From NCBI RefSeq assembly GCF_014841215.1, contig NZ_JACYTR010000004.1:62001-126000 (forward strand): 64,000 bases of DNA, in the 5' to 3' direction. Every line of letters begins with the position of its first letter. Positions within the stretch are counted from its first letter, which is position 1. Shown in pieces: positions 27,817-36,857 of the stretch. The notes below the pieces were generated by a model that ran no database searches, was not told where the DNA came from, and saw only the letters and a list, made by a program, of their open reading frames with translations. The DNA is from Pseudomarimonas arenosa (lineage in GTDB: Bacteria; Pseudomonadota; Gammaproteobacteria; Xanthomonadales; Xanthomonadaceae). A program made the position numbers and the translations under genes.

Positions 27817-28944
27817 TTACTTCGGATCGTCGGGAATCTGGATCGGCGGCATTTCCGGATAGCGCCCACCATGGCGGCGCCATTGCTTCAGTTGGTAGAC
27901 GTAGGTCAGCACCTGGGCAACGGCGGCGTACAGGGTGACCGGAATTTCCCGGCCAATCGGAACTTGTCTATACAAGCTCCGTGCCAGGGGTGGGGAAGAA
28001 ACGATCGGGATGCGGTGTTGCTCGGCCACCTTGCGGATATTCGCGGCGACCTCGTCGATGCCCTTGGCCACTACCAGTGGGGCACGCATCTTGGTGGCTT
28101 TGTACTCGACGGCGACCGCGTAGTGAGTTGGGTTGACCAGCACCGCGTCGGCGTTGGGAATGGCCTCCATCGTGCGGCGTTGCGCAACTTCCTGCTGCAG
28201 CCGGCGAATCTTGCCCTTCACCTCCGGGCTGCCTTCGCTTTCCTTCAGCTCATCGCGCAGTTCCTGTCGTGTCATCAGCAGACGTTGTCGATGGCTCCAC
28301 AGTTGATAGGGCACATCAAGGCCGGCAATCAGCAGCAGTCCGATTGCCATCGCCACCACGATCGACAGCGCCAGGTTGAAGCCATGGACTACCGCTGCTT
28401 CCAGCGGCTCATGCATCAACGCCACCAGGCCAGGCGCGATCTCGGCGATGGCGAAACCGCCGAACCCACCGATCACCGCCACCCGCAGCAGGGAACGTGC
28501 AAATTCGGCCAGGCCCTCGCGGCCGTAGATGCGCTTCAATCCCTTGATCGGATCGAGCTTGCTGAAGTCGGGTGACAGTGGCTTGTTGCTCCAGGACAGC
28601 CCGCCCAGCGAGAAGGGGGCGAGAAAGCCGGCCAACAGGCAGGCGAAGGCTATGGGGGCGGCGATCCAGAGTAGATCGCCCAAGGCGACGAAAAAGTGGG
28701 TCGACAGCCGCGCGGTATCGTTGCGTGCCTCGTGAAAATTGGTCAGATAGTCGGACAGCCAGATGGTTGCGCGTTGCCCCATCCAGCCACCAAAGGCAAA
28801 GAAGGTGATCGCCGCGGCGCCGAACACCGCGGCTGTGGAGAGCTCGCGCGAACGCGGTACCTGGCCCTGCTCGAGGGCTTCGCGCAGGCGCTTTTCGGTA
28901 GGTTGTTCGGTGCGGTCCTGGCCGGTGTCTTCGCCTTGTGCCAT
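27817..28944 (-). CDS. flhB: Flagellar export switch protein FlhB
   Basis: 375 residues. N-terminus DRTEQPTEKRLREALEQGQV is typical, four TM helices follow, and the cytoplasmic domain has the self-cleavage motif NPTHYAVAVEY at Asn271. Cleavage switches export from rod/hook to filament substrates, guided by FliK. The start lies 3 bp after the end of fliR. Confidence 0.97.
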   Translation of the reverse strand: MAQGEDTGQDRTEQPTEKRLREALEQGQVPRSRELSTAAVFGAAAITFFAFGGWMGQRATIWLSDYLTNFHEARNDTARLSTHFFVALGDLLWIAAPIAFACLLAGFLAPFSLGGLSWSNKPLSPDFSKLDPIKGLKRIYGREGLAEFARSLLRVAVIGGFGGFAIAEIAPGLVALMHEPLEAAVVHGFNLALSIVVAMAIGLLLIAGLDVPYQLWSHRQRLLMTRQELRDELKESEGSPEVKGKIRRLQQEVAQRRTMEAIPNADAVLVNPTHYAVAVEYKATKMRAPLVVAKGIDEVAANIRKVAEQHRIPIVSSPPLARSLYRQVPIGREIPVTLYAAVAQVLTYVYQLKQWRRHGGRYPEMPPIQIPDDPK

Positions 28945-28947
28945 GCG

Positions 28948-29739
28948 TCACTCCAGCAGGCTGGCGGCGGCATTGAAGGCCTGGTCAAACAGCAGGCGTG
29001 CCGGCTCGGTAAGCTCGGTGACCAACACCGCCATCAGCAGCATGCCCACGGTCAGGGCGGCGGGCAGGCCGACGGCGATCGGGTTCAAGGCCGGCGCGGC
29101 GCGACCCAGCACGCCAAAGGCCAGATTGACCACCACCATCGCCATCATCAAGGGCAGGGCGATCTGCACACCGGTGATCAGGGCAATGGCCAGAAAACGC
29201 GGCGCCCCGCTAACCATCTTCACCGGATCGGGCACGCTGCCGCCGATCGGCACCAGGTTGTAGCTATCGATGATCATGCGCAGCATGGCGAGATGACCAT
29301 CAAAGGCCAGGAACAACAGGGCAAAGCCGATGTAGAACCACATGCCTACCACGCCCGAGGTGGCGCCGCCGCGCAGCGGGTCGGCCAGCTGTGCAAACGA
29401 CAGTGCCATGCCTTGGGCCACCAGCTCGCCGGCCAGGGCGGCGGCCTCGAAGGCGACGCGCAGCGTAAAGCCCATGGACATGCCGATGGCCATCTCGGTG
29501 ATGATCGCCACGATGGTGCGGCCGTCGAATTGCGTCAGCGGCGGGCTTTCGATCAAGGGCGCCACAACGCAGCTCAGCGACAGGGCCACGATCAGGCGAA
29601 TCCGTCCCGGCAGGGCGCGAGTGCCGACGATCGGCGCCACCATCAGCATTGCCCCCAGGCGCAGCGAGGCCCAGATCACTTCGCTGACAAAGCCCATCAG
29701 CAAGAGGCCACCGATCAGCACCGGCGTGGTGGCATCCAT
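28948..29739 (-). CDS. fliR: Flagellar export gate protein FliR
   Basis: 263 residues, about six TM helices, with the family block VIWASLRLGAMLMVAPIVGT near the N-terminus and GMWFYIGFALLFLAFDGHLA in the middle. Together with FliP and FliQ it forms the export gate core. It is separated from fliQ by 116 bp that carry a dispersed palindromic repeat, the only such break in this part of the operon. Confidence 0.95.
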   Translation of the reverse strand: MDATTPVLIGGLLLMGFVSEVIWASLRLGAMLMVAPIVGTRALPGRIRLIVALSLSCVVAPLIESPPLTQFDGRTIVAIITEMAIGMSMGFTLRVAFEAAALAGELVAQGMALSFAQLADPLRGGATSGVVGMWFYIGFALLFLAFDGHLAMLRMIIDSYNLVPIGGSVPDPVKMVSGAPRFLAIALITGVQIALPLMMAMVVVNLAFGVLGRAAPALNPIAVGLPAALTVGMLLMAVLVTELTEPARLLFDQAFNAAASLLE

Positions 29740-29766
29740 CAGCGGCTAACCTTGAGCTCCATCGAA

Positions 29767-29825
29767 GGTGGGCGACACGCCCACCCTACAATGGCGTGGC
29801 GTAGGGTGGGCCTGCGGTCCACCAT
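29767..29825. repeat. Dispersed GTAGGGTGGGC palindrome between fliQ and fliR
   Basis: gcccaccctac at 29779-29789 and its exact complement gtagggtgggc at 29801-29811 form an 11-bp stem with an 11-base loop. Shorter ggtggg/ccacc arms flank it on both sides (29767-29785 and 29805-29823). This type of palindrome recurs between genes in many Proteobacteria. It can form an RNA hairpin between the fliQ and fliR coding regions. Confidence 0.7.
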
Positions 29826-29855
29826 CCCAACACCTGCTTCCACTCCCAGGCATGG

Positions 29856-30125
29856 CTAACTGACCAGCTGCGGTATTCGCTGGATCAAGGCCGAGGCGAA
29901 ATCGACCAGCCTGCCGAGCAGCCAACTGCCGCCTGCGGCCAGCACGAACGCCAGGGCGATCGCTTTGGCCACGAAGGCGATGGTCGGCTCATTGACCTGG
30001 GTTGCAGCCTGCACCACGCCGACGATCACGCCGATGAACAGCACCGTGAGCAGCAGGGGCAGGCCGATCATCAGGGCCGTCTCCAACCCGAGTCGCAATT
30101 CAGTGAGGGCTTGATCGGGCGTCAT
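29856..30125 (-). CDS. fliQ: Flagellar export gate protein FliQ
   Basis: 89 residues, two TM helices (LMIGLPLLLTVLFIGVIVGV and FVAKAIALAFVLAAGGSWLL), with the conserved VQAATQVNEPTIAFVAK link. ATGA overlap with fliP. Subunit of the FliPQR export channel. Confidence 0.96.
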   Translation of the reverse strand: MTPDQALTELRLGLETALMIGLPLLLTVLFIGVIVGVVQAATQVNEPTIAFVAKAIALAFVLAAGGSWLLGRLVDFASALIQRIPQLVS

Positions 30126-30919
30126 GGCATTCGAAAGCTCGCTGCCAACGAGCCCATCACCAGGATCCAGCCATCGACCAGCACGAACAGCAGAATCTTG
30201 AACGGTGCCGAGACCAGCATCGGCGACATCATCATCATGCCCATCGACATCAGCACGCTGGCCACCACCAGATCGATCACCACGAAAGGAATGAACAACA
30301 GGAAGCCAATCTCAAATGCCGTGCGCAGCTCGCTGGTCAGGAAGGAGGCGGCAAGGATGTGCAGGGGAACGTCTTCCGGGCCGGCATAACCGGTACTTCC
30401 GGCGAGGCCGGCGAACATCAGCAGATCGCGCTCGCGTACCTGGGCGAACATGAAGGCGCGAAACGGAGCGATGGCAGCATCGAAGGCGGCGCGCGCGTCG
30501 AGTTGACCGTCGAGGTAGGGGCGAATGCCAGCCTCCCAGGCCACATCCAAGGTCGGCATCATCACCAGCAGGGTGAGAAACAAGGCCAGGCCAAGCAGAA
30601 TCTGATTGCTCGGCGTCTGTCCGGTGCCCAGTGCCTGACGCAGCAGGGCCAATACGATGATGATGCGGGTGAAGGCGGTCATGCTGAGCAACACCGCCGG
30701 AAGCAGGGTGATGAAGGTCATCACCAGCAGCACCTGCAACGACAGGCTCACGTCCTGGGTGCCGACCCGGGCCACCGTGATATCGGGCAGAACTGGGTTG
30801 GCGGCAGGCTGTGTGGTCGCCGAGGTCGGATCCTGCGCCGCCTGCGCCCAGGCAGGGTCGAGCGGCAGCAGGCAAATCAGGCAGGCCAGGCCAATCCAGG
30901 CCGCGGTCAGCCACTTCAT
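30122..30919 (-). CDS. fliP: Flagellar export gate protein FliP
   Basis: 265 residues. A cleavable signal peptide (to about PAWAQA, residue 27) precedes four TM helices; conserved blocks are LVMTFITLLPAVLLSMTAFT and DLVVASVLMSMGMMMMSP. The N-terminal extension after the signal peptide is Thr/Pro-rich. ATGA overlaps with fliO upstream and fliQ downstream. Confidence 0.97.
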   Translation of the reverse strand: MKWLTAAWIGLACLICLLPLDPAWAQAAQDPTSATTQPAANPVLPDITVARVGTQDVSLSLQVLLVMTFITLLPAVLLSMTAFTRIIIVLALLRQALGTGQTPSNQILLGLALFLTLLVMMPTLDVAWEAGIRPYLDGQLDARAAFDAAIAPFRAFMFAQVRERDLLMFAGLAGSTGYAGPEDVPLHILAASFLTSELRTAFEIGFLLFIPFVVIDLVVASVLMSMGMMMMSPMLVSAPFKILLFVLVDGWILVMGSLAASFRMP

Positions 30920-31266
30920 GGCTTGTCCTTGCTGCCGAATCGGGCCAGCACCTTGGAAAAGTCAGCTGCCGGCTCGCTGGGCAGCGGCGGGTCCAGTCGA
31001 TCGATCAGGGCGACCTGTTCTGCGGTGACGCCCAGCACCCATTGCTGTTCACCGATTTCCACCACGACCACCCGTTCCCGCACACCCAGACTGAGGCTGG
31101 CGACCACGCGCAGCTGACTGTGACCACGCATCTGAATGCCGGGCAGGCGGCGAATCAGCCAGGCCAGCAGCAAGATCAGTGCAACAACAAAAATCAGGGC
31201 GAGCAGGGAGGCGCCGAGGGCGCCCAGGCTGCTGCTGGCTTCTACTGTGGCGCCGCCATTGCTCAC
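30916..31266 (-). CDS. fliO: Flagellar biosynthesis protein FliO
   Basis: 116 residues with one TM helix (about 16-38) and a cytoplasmic basic/beta part (SQLRVVASLSLGVRERVVVV). FliO helps FliP assemble. I chose the GTG at 31266, which overlaps the fliN stop as GTGA; the open frame runs to 31590, but the upstream translation is Arg-rich shadow of fliN. A GTG start inside a run of ATGA junctions may lower FliO output. Confidence 0.88.
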   Translation of the reverse strand: MSNGGATVEASSSLGALGASLLALIFVVALILLLAWLIRRLPGIQMRGHSQLRVVASLSLGVRERVVVVEIGEQQWVLGVTAEQVALIDRLDPPLPSEPAADFSKVLARFGSKDKP

Positions 31267-31625
31267 TTGAGGCGTTTGACCCGTTCGGCCGGGCTGATCA
31301 CATCGGTCAGTCGGATGCCAAAGCGCTCGTTCACCACCACCACCTCGCCGTGGGCGATCAACGTGCCATTGACGTACACGTCGAAAGGCTCGCCGGTCTG
31401 ACGCTCGAGTTCGACCACCGATCCCTGGTTGAGTTGCAGCAGGTTGCGGATCGGCATCCGTGCACGACCGACTTCCAATGACACCGTGACCGGTACATCG
31501 AGGATGACATCGAGGTTGAGGTCTTTCTTTTCGCCACCGCTGCTGCCGCTGTCGGCCGGTTTGGCCACCTGCTCTGACAGGTCGCCCCACATTGCCCGTT
31601 CGGCTTCGCTCATTTCGCCGCTCAT
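31263..31625 (-). CDS. fliN: Flagellar motor switch protein FliN
   Basis: 120 residues. An acidic N-terminus (MSGEMSEAERAMWGDLSEQV) is followed by the SpoA/C-ring domain: LDVILDVPVTVSLEVGRARM, LLQLNQGSVVELERQTGEPF and NERFGIRLTDVISPAERV. The start at 31625 overlaps the fliM stop as ATGA. Forms the bottom of the C ring with FliM and binds FliH. Confidence 0.96.
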   Translation of the reverse strand: MSGEMSEAERAMWGDLSEQVAKPADSGSSGGEKKDLNLDVILDVPVTVSLEVGRARMPIRNLLQLNQGSVVELERQTGEPFDVYVNGTLIAHGEVVVVNERFGIRLTDVISPAERVKRLK

Positions 31626-32635
31626 AATGCTCTCGCTTTGGTGAGTTCGAGTTGGGTCATGGTGCGAACCGGTGGAACCGCACGTTGAATCTGCACGGCG
31701 CACTTGCCGTGCGAGCTGCCAAACTTGCCATAGAACAACGGTTGCTTCTCGATTGACAGCGGTACCTGGTCAGGCAGGTCCAGCGGAATGATGTCGCCAG
31801 GTTTGTAGTTCAGTACTTGTCCCAGGGTGCTGCGCAATTCTGCCAGGGTGCAGGAAAACTCCACCTCTGCCTCGCAGATCTGCTCGTTCATCGCGGTGAC
31901 CCAGCCTTCATCACGCTCGACTCGATCGCTGGCCACGCCGGCATCGAGCAGGTCACGAATCGGCTCGATCATCGAGTACGGCAAGGTCACGTGCAGCTCG
32001 CCACCGCCGCCTTCGAGTTCGACGTGGAAGCGGCTTACCACCACGTATTCGCGCGGGCTGACGATGGTGGCGAAATGCGGATTGACCTCGGAGTTCAGAT
32101 ACTCGAACTCGACCCTCAACACCGGGGCCCAGGCTTCCTGCAGATCCTCGAAGGTTTGCCGCAGCAGTAGCTGGATCACCCGCATTTCCGTCGGGGTGAA
32201 TTCTCGACCTTCGATCTTGGTCGGGTAGCGCCCGTCGCCGCCGAAGAAATTGTCCACCACGGTGAAGATCAACTTGGGCTCGAACAGGATCAGGGCCGTA
32301 CCACGCAATGGTTTGAGCTTGACCAGGTTGAGGTTGGTCGGGACGTACAGCGTGTGCACATAGTCCATGAACTTGTGTAGTTCGATGCCGCGCACCGATA
32401 GCTCGGTGGAGCGTCGCAGCAAGTTGAACAGGCCGACGCGCCACAGACGAACGAAGCGTTCATTGATCATTTCCAGCGTCGGCAGCCGACCGCGAACGAT
32501 ACGGTCCTGACTGGCTAGATCGAAATTGCGTACCTCATGGGGGTCGACTGGCGCAGCCTCGGTTTCAACATCGCCTGCGTCGACGCCGTGGAGAAGGGCA
32601 TCGATCTCGTCTTGCGAGAGCAGGTCGGCGCCCAT
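31622..32635 (-). CDS. fliM: Flagellar motor switch protein FliM
   Basis: 337 residues. The N-terminal CheY-P docking peptide LSQDEIDALLHGV is at residues 6-18. The middle CheC-like domain and the C-terminal SpoA domain (VPLSIEKQPLFYGKFGSSHG) are complete. It is the target of CheY; compare the docking peptide with the ParP repeats. It lies 2 bp after fliL. Confidence 0.97.
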   Translation of the reverse strand: MGADLLSQDEIDALLHGVDAGDVETEAAPVDPHEVRNFDLASQDRIVRGRLPTLEMINERFVRLWRVGLFNLLRRSTELSVRGIELHKFMDYVHTLYVPTNLNLVKLKPLRGTALILFEPKLIFTVVDNFFGGDGRYPTKIEGREFTPTEMRVIQLLLRQTFEDLQEAWAPVLRVEFEYLNSEVNPHFATIVSPREYVVVSRFHVELEGGGGELHVTLPYSMIEPIRDLLDAGVASDRVERDEGWVTAMNEQICEAEVEFSCTLAELRSTLGQVLNYKPGDIIPLDLPDQVPLSIEKQPLFYGKFGSSHGKCAVQIQRAVPPVRTMTQLELTKARAL

Positions 32636-32637
32636 GG

Positions 32638-33168
32638 CTACTGCGTCACGAAGCTGGTGAAGAAAACCGATTCCACCACCGTGGAGCCGGTGGCCTCGTT
32701 CAACACGTCCTGGACCTCTTTCAGGGCGTCGTTCTGCAGTGCTTCCTTGGCCTCACGTGTGCGTACACCGTCCACTGTCTGTTGCGAGAACAGCATCAGC
32801 AAGCGATTGCGAATGATCGGTTGGTGCGCCTCGATCTTCTTCTTGGCCTCCGGGTCGCGGGTCATCAACTGCACTTCAACCTGCAGGTAGCGATCGCCGC
32901 CCGGATCGGCCAGATTGACCACGAAGGGCGGATCCAAGGCCAGATATTCTGTCTTGCCAGTGGGTACAGGCGCATCGCCATTGCCATCGGCCGGCACCTC
33001 AGCACCTGGTTGTGCCGGCGCTGCCTGTCGGCTCAGGAAGAACGCGGCGCCACCGCCGGCCGCAGCGGCCACCAGCACCGCGCCGATGATGATCGGGATG
33101 AGCTTCTTCTTGCCGCTCACGGCAGCGGGGGCGTCCTTTGCAGAGTTCTTTCCTGGTTTGGCGGCCAT
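32638..33168 (-). CDS. fliL: Flagellar basal body-associated protein FliL
   Basis: 176 residues, one TM helix at about 23-45 (LIPIIIGAVLVAAAAGGGAA), then a periplasmic stomatin-like domain (YLALDPPFVVNLADPGGDRY, LQVEVQLMTRDPEAKKKIEA). It supports stator function. A 77-bp gap separates it from fliK; I see no clear promoter there. Confidence 0.95.
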   Translation of the reverse strand: MAAKPGKNSAKDAPAAVSGKKKLIPIIIGAVLVAAAAGGGAAFFLSRQAAPAQPGAEVPADGNGDAPVPTGKTEYLALDPPFVVNLADPGGDRYLQVEVQLMTRDPEAKKKIEAHQPIIRNRLLMLFSQQTVDGVRTREAKEALQNDALKEVQDVLNEATGSTVVESVFFTSFVTQ

Positions 33169-33245
33169 TCGCTATTCCCGTTTCGATTGGGGCGTTTCGA
33201 TTGTGCAATCTTTGCGCTTGGAGTAACAGGCTTCAGGTGCAGCCA

Positions 33246-34448
33246 TCAGGCGTACTCACTCAGACCGCCGGCATGCCAGCGCCGGGCCACGCTGATCTGC
33301 GATTCGCCTTCGCTCGACAGTCGGTCGGGATTGCGCTCGCTGTGTTCGCGACCCGCACTCTGTGAATCCGACTGTGACTTGCCGTCGCTGACGCCGGTAT
33401 CGGCCAGGGTGATGCCCTGCTCAGCGAACATCTCACGCAGCTTGGGCACGCTGGTTTCCAGTAGATGGCGGGTTTCGGCGCTGGCTGCCACGAATTCCAC
33501 CCGGGCCTGTTTGCCCTCCATTTGCAACTCGATCTCGATCTGGCCCAGATCTTCCGGGTGCAACTCGATGCTTGCCCGTCCGACTGACTTGTCAGCCATC
33601 CAGTCGAGCTGTGCCCACACGGCATCGGCCAGCTGCTGTGGCCGTTCAGTGGCGGTCGAACTACTGAGATCCAGCCGGCGCTCCGGGGCCGCCAGTTCCG
33701 TGAGCTGCTGTTCGAGCTGCTGAACGGCGCTGCTGTTGTCGCCATTGGCCAGCATGGCGGAGAGATTGGCGACACTGAGGTTGTCCGCGGCAGCGCTCTT
33801 GCCGTCGGGCAGGACCGCGAACTTGCTCTGCAATGAGCCCCCGACGAGGGCCTGCATTCCGCCCTCCGAGAAGGCGTCGTTCGGCGCCGCGGCAGGTTGG
33901 CCGGCGAGGGAGAACAATGCCGGTGTGCTCGCAGGCGCCAGCAAGTCGTTGGCCGGGCCTGATGGGGCCGGGCTTGATGGGGCTGCGTCCGCGGCCAGGC
34001 CGCTCGTGCTCAAGCGCAGCGACGGCATCGGTGTGGCGAGTGCGATGGCCACCGTGGCAGCGTGTGATTTGGCCTGGGTAGGTGGCGGCGGCATCAGCGT
34101 AGCGGCCATCGCCGCGTCGATGGAGGGTGCGGCCGCAGGATTGAACGATGGGTTGTGCTGATCCGGCGTCGTGCTGACGGGAACTTCGGCCAGCGGCAAC
34201 ATCAATCCGGCCCAGACTACGGCGTCCAGCGACTCTTGCTCGGCCAGTTCCAGCGCCGGCTCAAACGTGGGCAGGGCAGGGCCTTTTCCGAAGGTCCAGC
34301 CATTGCTGGGTGGCTGCTCGCCGTCGATCGTGATCGGCAGCGAGAACAAAGGTTGAGACTCGCCGTGGGTGACATTGCCGGCCTCGACCGTGCTGCTGAT
34401 GGCGTCGCCGGCCAGCAGGTTGAAAAGACTGAGTGTCGAACTGTTCAT
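33246..34448 (-). CDS. fliK: Flagellar hook-length control protein FliK
   Basis: 400 residues. The N-terminal two-thirds is low-complexity (Ala, Pro, Ser, Leu), as expected of the molecular ruler. The C-terminal Flg_hook domain at about 270-355 has LDWMADKSVGRASIELHPEDLGQIEIELQM-type sequence (key part ELHPEDLGQIEIELQMEG). It sets hook length and triggers the FlhB switch. ATGA overlap with fliJ. Confidence 0.92.
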   Translation of the reverse strand: MNSSTLSLFNLLAGDAISSTVEAGNVTHGESQPLFSLPITIDGEQPPSNGWTFGKGPALPTFEPALELAEQESLDAVVWAGLMLPLAEVPVSTTPDQHNPSFNPAAAPSIDAAMAATLMPPPPTQAKSHAATVAIALATPMPSLRLSTSGLAADAAPSSPAPSGPANDLLAPASTPALFSLAGQPAAAPNDAFSEGGMQALVGGSLQSKFAVLPDGKSAAADNLSVANLSAMLANGDNSSAVQQLEQQLTELAAPERRLDLSSSTATERPQQLADAVWAQLDWMADKSVGRASIELHPEDLGQIEIELQMEGKQARVEFVAASAETRHLLETSVPKLREMFAEQGITLADTGVSDGKSQSDSQSAGREHSERNPDRLSSEGESQISVARRWHAGGLSEYA

Positions 34449-34894
34449 TCCGCATCCTCCTCGGCGCGCCGACCATGTCGCGCCACGGCATAGTCATCGA
34501 GCTGGCGTTGCGAGAGCCGATCCTCCACGCGACGTTGCTCTTCGCGATAGTTATCTGCCAACTTGTCGACCACCTTGCGTTCGCGCGACACCACGGTGAG
34601 TCGTACCCGTTCGAGCTCGGCCTGCGAACGCGAGTTGTCTACCTGCTTCTTCTGGCTTTCCACCGCCTCACCCAAGCGCCCGCGAAATGCCTGCCGATTG
34701 CCGATCTGCGCTGGCGAGATCGAGTCGCCGATCGGCCACTGCGAGTACTCATCGCAAAAGCGCAGCAGGTCGTTCAAGCGCTGCTCCTGCGCGCTCAGCG
34801 CGCGGATCTTGTTGGCGTATTCCTTGGCCACCGCGTTCTGGCGCTCCTCGACGCGGCGAATCAATGGGTCGATGCGACGTAACTTGTCGTTCAT
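34445..34894 (-). CDS. fliJ: Flagellar export protein FliJ
   Basis: 149 residues, almost entirely coiled coil with alternating charges (RIDPLIRRVEERQNAVAKEY, ERKVVDKLADNYREEQRRVE). FliJ is the stalk of the FliI ATPase. The ATG at 34894 overlaps the fliI stop as ATGA; the frame opens further upstream to 35002 without FliJ character. Confidence 0.9.
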   Translation of the reverse strand: MNDKLRRIDPLIRRVEERQNAVAKEYANKIRALSAQEQRLNDLLRFCDEYSQWPIGDSISPAQIGNRQAFRGRLGEAVESQKKQVDNSRSQAELERVRLTVVSRERKVVDKLADNYREEQRRVEDRLSQRQLDDYAVARHGRRAEEDAE

Positions 34895-36243
34895 GCGGCT
34901 TCCTTCTTGGCCTCGACCAGTTGTTGCAGGGCGCTTCGGCTGCTCTTCAGGTCGGCCGAGGCATGCACGTCCTGGCTGACGAAGGCAGTGAGCTTGGGCC
35001 AACGCTCAATCGCTTCATCCACTCGGGGATCGCTGCCGCGTTGGTAGGCACCGATCGAAATGAGATCGCGATGACTGTTGTAGCTCGACACCATTTGCTT
35101 CACTCGCCTGATCTGCTCGCGCCACTCGGCCGAACAGATGTCGGTGACTACGCGGCTCACCGACGCCTCGATATCCACCGCGGGGTAGATGCCGCTGTCG
35201 GCGATCTTGCGGGTCAGTACGATGTGGCCGTCGAGAATCGCTCGGGCCGCATCGGAAATTGGCTCCTGCTGGTCGTCACCTTCGCTCAATACGGTGTAAA
35301 ACGCCGTGATGGAGCCGCTGCCCGCGGCACCATTGCCAGCGCGTTCGATCAGGGCCGGCAGTTTGGCGAACACCGAGGGCGGATAGCCGCGGGTGGTGGG
35401 CGGCTCGCCCACCGACAAGCCGATTTCGCGCAGGGCGTGGGCATAGCGGGTCACCGAATCCATCAACAGCAGCACATTGGCACCCTGATCACGAAACCAC
35501 TCGGCAATCGAGGTGGCACGAAGCGCTGCATGCACGCGGGCCAGCGGTGGTCGATCGGCAGGCGTGGCGACCACCACGGCGCGGCGCAAGCCGTCCTTGC
35601 CGAGACTGTTGTCGATGAAATCGCGCACTTCACGTCCGCGTTCGCCGATCAGCCCGACCACTACCACGTCGGCAGTGGTGTAGCGAGTCATCATTCCAAG
35701 CAGGGTTGATTTGCCCACACCGGAGCCCGCCATCAAGCCAACGCGTTGACCACGACCGATCGGCAGCATGGCATTGATTACCCGCACTCCAACATCAAGT
35801 TGCGTCTTGATGGGGTCGCGCATCAGCGGGTTGATGGGTTTTCCGGCCAGACGCACGCTGTCTTCGCTGCGAATCGGGCCTTTGCCGTCGATCGGGTCGC
35901 CGTTGCTGTCAATCACTCGGCCGAGCAGGCCGTGACCGACGGGCACGTGGCCAGAGCTGGACAAGGGCAGCACTCGTGCGCCGGGTAGCACGCCATGCAG
36001 TTCTTCGGCCGGCATCAGGAAGGTGCGGTCGCTGGCGAAGCCGACCACTTCGGCATTGATCCATTCGCCGGCACTGCCCTCAATGCTGGCCGGTGAACCG
36101 AGCGGAATGCGGCAGCCGGTGGCTTCCAGGGTGAGTCCGACCACGCGACGCAGCACGCCTTCGCGCACAATGCCCAGTTCGCCCGGCTCGCAGCGCAGGC
36201 GGCGTAGCCGCTCTGCGACCTGATGGCATCGAGTGGCCAGCAT
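34891..36243 (-). CDS. fliI: Flagellum-specific ATPase FliI
   Basis: 450 residues, F1-beta-like. Walker A LMAGSGVGKSTLLGM, Walker B NVLLLMDSVTRYAHA, and the QEPISDAARAILDGHIVLTR block are present. Energises export with FliH and FliJ. Start overlaps the fliH end by one base. Confidence 0.97.
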   Translation of the reverse strand: MLATRCHQVAERLRRLRCEPGELGIVREGVLRRVVGLTLEATGCRIPLGSPASIEGSAGEWINAEVVGFASDRTFLMPAEELHGVLPGARVLPLSSSGHVPVGHGLLGRVIDSNGDPIDGKGPIRSEDSVRLAGKPINPLMRDPIKTQLDVGVRVINAMLPIGRGQRVGLMAGSGVGKSTLLGMMTRYTTADVVVVGLIGERGREVRDFIDNSLGKDGLRRAVVVATPADRPPLARVHAALRATSIAEWFRDQGANVLLLMDSVTRYAHALREIGLSVGEPPTTRGYPPSVFAKLPALIERAGNGAAGSGSITAFYTVLSEGDDQQEPISDAARAILDGHIVLTRKIADSGIYPAVDIEASVSRVVTDICSAEWREQIRRVKQMVSSYNSHRDLISIGAYQRGSDPRVDEAIERWPKLTAFVSQDVHASADLKSSRSALQQLVEAKKEAA

Positions 36244-36857
36244 CAGCGACCTCCCTCAACCGATTGCCGCAGCGCATTCAGTGCACTCTCCAGACGCGCC
36301 TTCAACGTGGCATCGATGCGAACGGTTGGGGTGTGCACCCTGACATCACCGCGCTTCATCGTCGGGTCGGCGACGAGGCGAGCATCCAGTTGTGCGCCGC
36401 CGGCCTGCAGCATATTGAGATCGGCGGGGTTGAGTCGCAGTTCGGCTTCGCGACGCATGTCGCCGACCAGGCTGAGCGCGGTTTGCGCCAATGCGGCCAG
36501 CTCTTCCGGATGCACCTCAAGATGATGTTGCACCAGGCGTCCGGCAATCTGAACTGCCAGTTCCCCCAGCGCTTCGGCCACTTCGGTGTCGAGATCGGAA
36601 AGTGGTTTGCTGAAGCCATTGATCAGCAATTGCAGCTGATGGCGCAGATTGCGTATTTCCTGTTCGCCAGCGGCCAAGCCTTCCGCCTTGCCGGCGGCAA
36701 AGCCTTCGGCGCGGGCTTCGCTTTCGATCTGCGCCAATTCTTCGACGCTCGGGCCAAGGCGGCTCTGAGCACCCGATGATGTGTTCGGCTGCAGGCGCTT
36801 TTGCGGCTGGCCGTCGAAATCCGGCGCATCCCAGCGGGTGGCCTCGGCGGCGCTCAT
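36243..36857 (-). CDS. fliH: Flagellar assembly protein FliH
   Basis: 204 residues. The N-terminal part is variable, then comes the FliH/YscL region with IESEARAEGFAAGKAEGLAA (a short GxxxG-like Ala/Gly repeat) and a C-terminal FliI-binding domain. It negatively regulates FliI. ATGA overlap with fliG. Confidence 0.92.
   Translation of the reverse strand: MSAAEATRWDAPDFDGQPQKRLQPNTSSGAQSRLGPSVEELAQIESEARAEGFAAGKAEGLAAGEQEIRNLRHQLQLLINGFSKPLSDLDTEVAEALGELAVQIAGRLVQHHLEVHPEELAALAQTALSLVGDMRREAELRLNPADLNMLQAGGAQLDARLVADPTMKRGDVRVHTPTVRIDATLKARLESALNALRQSVEGGR

Noticed and set aside
25720-36857. Virulence type III secretion system
   Set aside because: The export genes are FlhAB, FliPQR and FliHI in flagellar order, with hook, rod and filament genes; no needle, translocon or secretin gene is present.
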